This document shows positions 5,063 through 9,343 of a DNA stretch of 9,343 nucleotides, one piece after another (position 1 is the first letter of the stretch; each line of letters starts with the position of its first letter). The translations under genes were made by a program, and so were the position numbers. The stretch lies in the NCBI GenBank assembly GCA_903825695.1, contig CAIKBP010000133.1, forward strand, positions 1-9,343, in the 5' to 3' direction. A model generated the notes under the pieces. The model saw nothing but the letters and a program-made list of their open reading frames with translations, did no database searches and was not told where the DNA came from. This stretch comes from an uncultured Verrucomicrobiota bacterium. GTDB lineage: Bacteria; Verrucomicrobiota; Verrucomicrobiia; Palsa-1439.

Positions 5063-6457
5063 ATGAAACTTACTTTCTTCGGTGCGGAACGGACGACCAC
5101 CGGTTCGAAGTATCTTCTAGAGGTCAACGGTCACCGAGTGCTCCTTGAATGCGGCATGTTTCAAGGCCGCCGCGAGAAGACCGTCGAGTACAACACTAAA
5201 TTGCCATTCGATCCGACGCGCGTGGACGCAATGTTGCTCAGTCACGCGCACATCGATCACAGCGGCATCATCCCCATTCTTTGCCGTGACGGATTTCGCG
5301 GAAAGATCTTTTGCACGGATGCCACCGCGGATTTGTGCAACATCATGTTGCTAGACACGGCGCACATCCAGGAACAAGACGCCATGTTCCTGAATAAAAG
5401 GAACGCTAAGAAAGGTCAACCGCTCATCGAGCCGCTCTACACGCAGGCCGACGCACAAGCATCGCTTAAACAATTCCAGCCGGTTCGCTACCAAAAGCCC
5501 ATGGCAATCGTGGATGGCGTGACGGCAACGTGGATCGACGCCGGACATATCCTCGGCTCGGCCCATGTGGTGTTGGATCTCGAAGAAGGCGGGCGCAAGA
5601 TCCGATTCGCGTTCAGCGGCGACATCGGCCGCGGCCGCAGCGACATTCTCCGCGACCCCGAACGTCCGCAGGGCGTGGACGTGCTGATGATGGAAAGTAC
5701 CTACGGCAACCGCGAGCACGAGCCGATGGATAACGTCAACGACCGCGTCTGCGCGATTGTCCAGCGCACCCTGGAACGCCGCGGCAAGCTCATTATCCCG
5801 TCGTTCGCAGTCGGGCGCACGCAACAGTTGCTTTACACACTGCATAAACCAATCGAGCAAAAGCGCATACCGCGCCTGCCAACTTTTGTGGATAGCCCGC
5901 TCGCCACCAACGCCACCGAAGTGTTTCGCCGTCATACGGAGTGCTTCAACGATGCGTTCCGCGCCGAGTGGCGCAACGGCGAGAACCCGTTTTACATGGC
6001 CAACGTCACCTTCACCGCATCGGTCCAAGAGTCCATCGCAATCAACGACCTCAAGGAACCTTGCATCATCATCAGCGCGTCGGGCATGGCGGAAGCGGGC
6101 CGCATCCTTCACCACCTCAAGAACAACATCGAAGACGCGCGCAACACCATCCTCATTGTCGGTTGGTGTGCGCAACATACACTGGGCGCACGGCTGGCCA
6201 GTGGCGACAAACTGGTCAACATTTTCGGTGAACCGCACAAGGTGCTCGCACAGGTGGAAACCATCAACGCCTTTTCGGGCCACGCCGACCACACCGAACT
6301 GCTCGCCTGGGCAAAAGGCGTCAGCGGTCCGTTGAAACAAATCTTCGTCATCCACGGTGAGGAACAAGCCTCCATGATGTTCGCCGCCGATCTCCGCACG
6401 CTATATCCGAAGTCCGATGTCCGCGTGCCCGTGTTCCGCGACAACATTGGGTTATAA
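5063..6457 (+). CDS. Beta-CASP metallo-beta-lactamase RNA-processing nuclease
   Basis: The 464-aa protein has the MBL signature HAHIDHSG (H61, H63, D65, H66), H162 in AGHILGSAH and D187 in FSGDIG. The beta-CASP insertion begins around STYGNR (212-217), with ISASGMAEAGRILHHL (337-352), NAFSGHADH (402-410) and VIHGEE (H431) completing the metal and beta-CASP motifs. It resembles the Ysh1/CPSF73-like exonuclease group (for example TTHA0252), which cut or degrade single-stranded RNA with two zinc ions in the cytoplasm. It lacks the C-terminal domain of RNase J. The frame extends to a TTG at 5054, but ATG 5063 starts the conserved MKLTFFGA strand. The gene stands alone between the upstream terminator and the argA promoter. 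Its substrate cannot be told from sequence. Confidence 0.93.
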   Translation: MKLTFFGAERTTTGSKYLLEVNGHRVLLECGMFQGRREKTVEYNTKLPFDPTRVDAMLLSHAHIDHSGIIPILCRDGFRGKIFCTDATADLCNIMLLDTAHIQEQDAMFLNKRNAKKGQPLIEPLYTQADAQASLKQFQPVRYQKPMAIVDGVTATWIDAGHILGSAHVVLDLEEGGRKIRFAFSGDIGRGRSDILRDPERPQGVDVLMMESTYGNREHEPMDNVNDRVCAIVQRTLERRGKLIIPSFAVGRTQQLLYTLHKPIEQKRIPRLPTFVDSPLATNATEVFRRHTECFNDAFRAEWRNGENPFYMANVTFTASVQESIAINDLKEPCIIISASGMAEAGRILHHLKNNIEDARNTILIVGWCAQHTLGARLASGDKLVNIFGEPHKVLAQVETINAFSGHADHTELLAWAKGVSGPLKQIFVIHGEEQASMMFAADLRTLYPKSDVRVPVFRDNIGL

Positions 6458-6503
6458 GGAAGTGCAAACGAAGCTACGATACTGCCCCAGTCGAAATCCT
6501 CTA

Positions 6504-6533
6504 TTGAAACTGATGGGCGCGGTGGCGTATAAG
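6504..6533 (+). promoter_or_regulatory. Candidate argA promoter, nearly leaderless
   Basis: TTGAAA (6504-6509), an 18-bp spacer and TATAAG (6528-6533) form a good sigma70-like promoter. The transcript start would fall near 6540, only about 5 nt before the argA ATG. No ribosome binding site fits in that leader. Confidence 0.5.
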
Positions 6534-6544
6534 ACGCATCACTC

Positions 6545-7834
6545 ATGAAACCAACTGATCTGCGCGGGATATTGCATTACATCCCGCAGTTCCGCGACAA
6601 GGTGTTCATTATCGCCATCGACGGCGCCATAGTCGACGACGACAACTTTGGCAATATCCTGCTGGACGTGGCAGTGCTGAGGAGTCTGAACATCCGGGTG
6701 GTGATCGTTCACGGCGCCGGCCACCAGATCAAGGCGCTGGCCAAGAAACTCGGCGAGCCGATCAGCAATTGGGATGGCACAGGCGTGACGGATGCCGAGA
6801 CGTTACGGATCGCAATCATGGCGGCCAGCCAGGTCACGCACGAGATCATGGAAGGTTTGTCGTTGAACAATCTCCGCGCCGCGCACACCAACTGCATCGA
6901 CGCCGTACCGCTGGGCATCCTCAAAGGTGTGGACCACCAGCACACCGGGAAGGTGCATCAGATGGACGTCAATCTACTGCGCACCTTGTTCGAAGAAGGG
7001 ATTGTTCCCGTCATTCCGCCGCTTGGTTTCGATGGCAACGGCAACACGTATCGGCTCAACTCCGATGCGGTGGCTGTTGAGGTGGCGCGGGCGCTTGGCG
7101 CGGTGAAACTGATGTTCATATGTCCGCATCACGGATTGGAGATCAATGGCAAGTTCGTTTCCCAGATGTCGGTGGAGGAATTGGAGGCGGCGCTAAAGAC
7201 ATCGGGAGACAAGGTTCCAGCCAACATGGTCTCCAAGGCGCATCACGCGTTGCGCGCCTGCCAGAACGGTGTGCCACGGGTCCACATCATCAGCGGCGAG
7301 GTGGACGAAGGGCTGCTGGCCGAAGTGTTCTCCAACGAAGGCATCGGCACGCTGATCTACGCCAATGAATACCAGGCAATCCGCAAAGCGATGCGCAAGG
7401 ACATCCGTCATATCATGTCTTTGATGAAACCGTCCATCCAAGACGGGCAACTGCTAAAGCGCACCCGCGCCAGCATCGAGAAACATATCAACGAGTATTA
7501 CGTCTTCGAGATCGACAATAACATCGTCGGTGTTGTCGCCGTTCACCCTCATCTTGAACATAAGATAGTCGAACTGGCCTCGTTGCAGGTCGATCCCGAT
7601 CACGAACACCGCGGGATCGGCACCAAGCTGGCTGTGTATGCCGAATCGCTGGCGCGTGAACTTGGCGCAGAAAAGATTTTTGCCCTATCGACGCAGGCGT
7701 TCACCTTTTTTCAACACAAACTGGGCTATGCCGAAGGTGGTGTTGATGATTTGCCGCCTGCGCGCCGCGAGAAATACGAACAAAGCGGTCGCCATTCGAA
7801 GATTCTAACCAAGAAGCTCGCGCCAGGCCAGTAA
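6545..7834 (+). CDS. argA: N-acetylglutamate synthase (amino-acid N-acetyltransferase)
   Basis: The 429-aa protein joins an amino acid kinase-like domain (about 19-275; VVIVHGAGHQIK at 52-63, LNSDAVAVEVARAL at 171-184) to a C-terminal GNAT domain (about 287-429; acetyl-CoA loop VDPDHEHRGIGTKL at 349-362, FFQHKLGY at 388-395). This order and length match bacterial ArgA, which acetylates glutamate with acetyl-CoA as the first step of arginine synthesis. In the family the kinase-like domain is catalytically inactive and carries the arginine feedback site. The ending DLPPARREKYEQSGRHSKIL resembles the ArgA terminus. No other arg genes are in the window. It converges with the 60-aa gene across a 16-bp gap in which no terminator is seen. 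Confidence 0.95.
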   Translation: MKPTDLRGILHYIPQFRDKVFIIAIDGAIVDDDNFGNILLDVAVLRSLNIRVVIVHGAGHQIKALAKKLGEPISNWDGTGVTDAETLRIAIMAASQVTHEIMEGLSLNNLRAAHTNCIDAVPLGILKGVDHQHTGKVHQMDVNLLRTLFEEGIVPVIPPLGFDGNGNTYRLNSDAVAVEVARALGAVKLMFICPHHGLEINGKFVSQMSVEELEAALKTSGDKVPANMVSKAHHALRACQNGVPRVHIISGEVDEGLLAEVFSNEGIGTLIYANEYQAIRKAMRKDIRHIMSLMKPSIQDGQLLKRTRASIEKHINEYYVFEIDNNIVGVVAVHPHLEHKIVELASLQVDPDHEHRGIGTKLAVYAESLARELGAEKIFALSTQAFTFFQHKLGYAEGGVDDLPPARREKYEQSGRHSKILTKKLAPGQ

Positions 7835-7850
7835 CACGGCGGGTGTAGCT

Positions 7851-8033
7851 CTAAGTTGTCCCGTTCTTGTCTTTCGTGAGCTGTCGGATGAGCCACTCTT
7901 GATCCACTGGGCCGAGATCGAAACGCATAGCCGCCTCGTCGATCGCTTTAAGTTTATCCACGGGTGGTGACTCCCGCAGCCGCTTGTTTACCCAATCCAA
8001 CGCCCGCGCGAGTGTTTCATGGTTAGCGCTCAT
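7851..8033 (-). CDS. 60-aa protein of unknown function, overlapping sua5
   Basis: The 60-residue protein is hydrophilic, mostly helix-favouring, and has no membrane segment, signal peptide or cysteine. A central segment KLKAIDEAAMRFDLGPVDQEWLIRQL (32-57) looks like two amphipathic helices around a GPVD turn. The ATG at 8033 overlaps the sua5 TAA stop by one base (TAATG), the arrangement of translational coupling. The frame stays open upstream inside sua5, but that part is an out-of-frame shadow. I do not recognise the family. The coupling suggests a partner or co-regulated factor of Sua5, which is inference. Confidence 0.65.
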   Translation of the reverse strand: MSANHETLARALDWVNKRLRESPPVDKLKAIDEAAMRFDLGPVDQEWLIRQLTKDKNGTT

Positions 8034-9094
8034 TATCGTTCCAAAGATTTCCCCGCGGCCCGCTGCAACCGATCGCGCAACGCCAACGCCAGTCCCTCTG
8101 CGGGCGGCAGCGGGCACAAAATTACATCCACGCCTTGCGAGTCGAGCACGCGCAATGTGCCGAACAGTTTTCGCGCCATCGAATCCCAGTCTCCCCACGC
8201 GCCGAAACACGCAACAAATCGCGCGCACGGTTCGACTGCGCCGCGCATCTCTTCGCTGACGATCGCGCCGACTTTCTTGCCCTGCTGTTGAAGCGCGATG
8301 GCGCGCGATGCCATCTGCTGCGCCATGTCGGTCGGCTTGCCCTCAAATAGTTCCACCGTTGCACGCGGCGCGTAATGTTTTGCCGTCATACCGGGACCAC
8401 GGAGTCCTTTAACCCCAACCTGATCGGCAACGGACTTAGCAATCGTCACCGGGCCGAGCACGGTTTCGAGTTGCTCGCGGCTTATGCCGCCGGGCCGCAG
8501 AATCGCCGGCGGCGATTGCGTGAGATCGAGCACCGTGGATTCCACGCCGAGCGGCGTCGGACCGGCGTCTAGAATTAAATCCACACGGTTCCCCAAGTCC
8601 TCGAGAACGTGTTGGGCACGGGTCGGGCTTGGCCGACCGAACCGATTCGCGCTCGGCGCCGCGATGGGCAATTGCGCTTCTGCAAGCAGCGCCGCCGCCA
8701 CGGGATGATGTGGCTGGCGCAGGGCGATTGTGTCGCGGCCGGCGGTCACTTCATTGGGTACGTGCGCGGCCTTGTGGACAACGAGCGTCAGCGGCCCGGG
8801 CCAGAATTTCTTCGCCAATTCGTGGAATACAGGCGGCGCGCTGGTAACCAGCGTCTCCGCCATCGCGATGTCGGCCACATGAACAATGAGCGGGTCCCAT
8901 TCGGGACGTTCTTTCACCACGAAAATCTTCCGCACCGCGTTCGCGTCGAGCGCGTGTGCGCCAAGTCCGTACACGGTTTCGGTTGGGAATGCGACCAAGC
9001 CGCCGCACCGAAGTACTTCCGCGGCGCGTTTTATGACGCCCGGCTGCGGTTCCTCCGGATTGACGTGGACGACGTTGTTCGGGTCGTGGGGCAT
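8033..9094 (-). CDS. tsaC: Sua5-type threonylcarbamoyl-AMP synthase
   Basis: The 353-aa protein has an N-terminal YrdC domain (about 18-205): FPTETVYGLG at 36-45, KERP (61-64) with PLIVHV, FWPGPLTLV at 97-105, PSANRFGRPSPT at 147-158 and LRPGGIS at 199-205. The family linker GPGMTAKHYAPR (233-244) follows, then a Rossmann-like Sua5 domain to the end. The enzyme makes threonylcarbamoyl-AMP from threonine, bicarbonate and ATP, the first step of the t6A37 modification of ANN-decoding tRNAs. The length fits Sua5 and not the short TsaC, so ywlC or sua5 are equally apt names. ATG 9094 directly follows a 14-codon ORF. The gene is divergent from tRNA-Leu(CAA) and overlaps a 60-aa gene. Confidence 0.95.
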   Translation of the reverse strand: MPHDPNNVVHVNPEEPQPGVIKRAAEVLRCGGLVAFPTETVYGLGAHALDANAVRKIFVVKERPEWDPLIVHVADIAMAETLVTSAPPVFHELAKKFWPGPLTLVVHKAAHVPNEVTAGRDTIALRQPHHPVAAALLAEAQLPIAAPSANRFGRPSPTRAQHVLEDLGNRVDLILDAGPTPLGVESTVLDLTQSPPAILRPGGISREQLETVLGPVTIAKSVADQVGVKGLRGPGMTAKHYAPRATVELFEGKPTDMAQQMASRAIALQQQGKKVGAIVSEEMRGAVEPCARFVACFGAWGDWDSMARKLFGTLRVLDSQGVDVILCPLPPAEGLALALRDRLQRAAGKSLER

Positions 9095-9139
9095 CTACTC
9101 GTCGCCGAAGTTGGTGCGGTTCTGTTTGATTGTATTCAT
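9095..9139 (-). CDS. Possible 14-codon leader ORF upstream of sua5
   Basis: ATG at 9139 opens a frame MNTIKQNRTNFGDE ending in TAG at 9095-9097, directly abutting the sua5 ATG (TAGATG). An in-frame stop lies 6 codons upstream, so it is a separate short ORF. It begins about where the predicted sua5 transcript would start. It has no run of one amino acid typical of an attenuator peptide. It may be chance; ribosome re-initiation at sua5 is the interesting possibility. Confidence 0.3.
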   Translation of the reverse strand: MNTIKQNRTNFGDE

Positions 9140-9151
9140 GTCAGCAGCCGC

Positions 9152-9180
9152 AGACTAGCCGACACCCACTTGTGGGTCAA
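9152..9180 (-). promoter_or_regulatory. Candidate sua5 promoter with overlapping inverted repeat
   Basis: The minus strand shows TTGACC (9175-9180), a 17-bp spacer and TAGTCT (9152-9157). The -10 box ends 12 nt before the leader-ORF ATG. An inverted repeat ACCCAC-TT-GTGGGT (9164-9177) overlaps the -35 box and could be an operator. The -10 box is weak. Confidence 0.4.
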
Positions 9181-9239
9181 CCCGACAACGGCAGTCAAGA
9201 TCCGCGAGCTAGGCGTTGATTGGAGATATCCATCTTTCG

Positions 9240-9266
9240 TTGACGGTAGTCGGTCACCGGTATATT
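9240..9266 (+). promoter_or_regulatory. Promoter of tRNA-Leu(CAA)
   Basis: TTGACG (9240-9245) and TATATT (9261-9266) lie 15 bp apart, or 17 bp if TATTTT (9263-9268) is taken as the -10 box. The -10 region ends 8-10 nt before the mature tRNA 5' end. It faces away from sua5. Confidence 0.6.
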
Positions 9267-9276
9267 TTGGCGGCGA

Positions 9277-9343
9277 GCCGTCGTGGCGGAACTGGCAGAC
9301 GCGCTGGACTCAAAATCCAGTGCCCGCAAGGGCGTGTGGGTTC
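9277..9343 (+). tRNA. tRNA-Leu (anticodon CAA), 3' end outside window
   Basis: The 5' acceptor strand GCCGTCG (9277-9283) is followed by TG and a leucine-type D arm nearly identical to that of tRNA-Leu(UAG) in this window. The anticodon stem CTGGA / TCCAG encloses CTCAAAA, giving anticodon CAA. A variable-arm hairpin GCCCGCAAGGGC follows, then the start of the T arm (GTGGGTTC), where the window ends. Confidence 0.93.

Noticed and set aside
5351..6367. Long antisense frame opposite the beta-CASP nuclease (338 codons)
   Set aside because: The plus strand has clear family motifs throughout; the minus frame is a codon-bias shadow with low-complexity His/Val/Ala-rich translation.
8034..8228. Upstream extension of the 60-aa gene
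   Set aside because: It is an out-of-frame reading of the sua5 3' end; the coupled ATG at 8033 is the sensible start.

Overview
The window looks like a housekeeping stretch of a moderately GC-rich Gram-negative-type bacterial chromosome. Genes are closely packed, the standard bacterial code is used, and sigma70-like promoters can be read by eye. The gene mix and style (Aas-like acyl-ACP synthetase, full-length Sua5, AAK-GNAT ArgA, a small GIY-YIG gene downstream of a tRNA, short palindromic repeats) recall Verrucomicrobiota or a related PVC-type lineage. That placement is inference, and a marker-gene search would be needed to settle it.

Layout. (1) 2-1717, plus: C-terminal part of an Aas-like lipid acyltransferase/acyl-ACP synthetase, cut by the left edge. 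(2) 1729-2880, minus: an L,D-transpeptidase-fold gene, tRNA-Leu(UAG), tRNA-Gly(GCC) and a small GIY-YIG nuclease gene lying 18 nt beyond the tRNA-Gly CCA end. A copy of the 3' half of tRNA-Gly lies on the far side of the nuclease gene, split by three 19-nt palindromic units. (3) 2998-5024, plus: a compact Fe-S operon with its own promoter and terminator, made of an Rrf2 regulator with a cysteine cluster, an ApbC/Mrp Fe-S carrier ATPase and a stand-alone MIP18 protein. (4) 5063-6457, plus: a beta-CASP metallo-beta-lactamase RNA-processing nuclease. (5) 6545-7834, plus: N-acetylglutamate synthase ArgA behind a nearly leaderless promoter. (6) 7851-9139, minus: a Sua5-type threonylcarbamoyl-AMP synthase overlapped by a 60-aa gene of unknown role and preceded by a possible 14-codon leader ORF. 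(7) 9277 to the right edge, plus: the start of tRNA-Leu(CAA), with a clear promoter divergent from sua5.

The most striking structure is 1729-2185. An intact tRNA-Gly, a roughly 285-bp GIY-YIG cassette and a direct repeat of the last 38 nt of the tRNA gene have the geometry of an element integrated at a tRNA 3' end. The only gene inside is an 81-aa GIY-YIG protein. Removing three 19-nt palindromic units from the repeat restores the tRNA sequence exactly over 38 nt. Two separate events may be recorded here: a tRNA-targeting micro-cassette, and later insertion of small hairpin repeats into its distal end.

The Fe-S operon makes functional sense as a unit: a probable cluster-sensing repressor next to a cluster carrier and a cluster-targeting factor. 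No gap longer than 300 bases lacks a gene.
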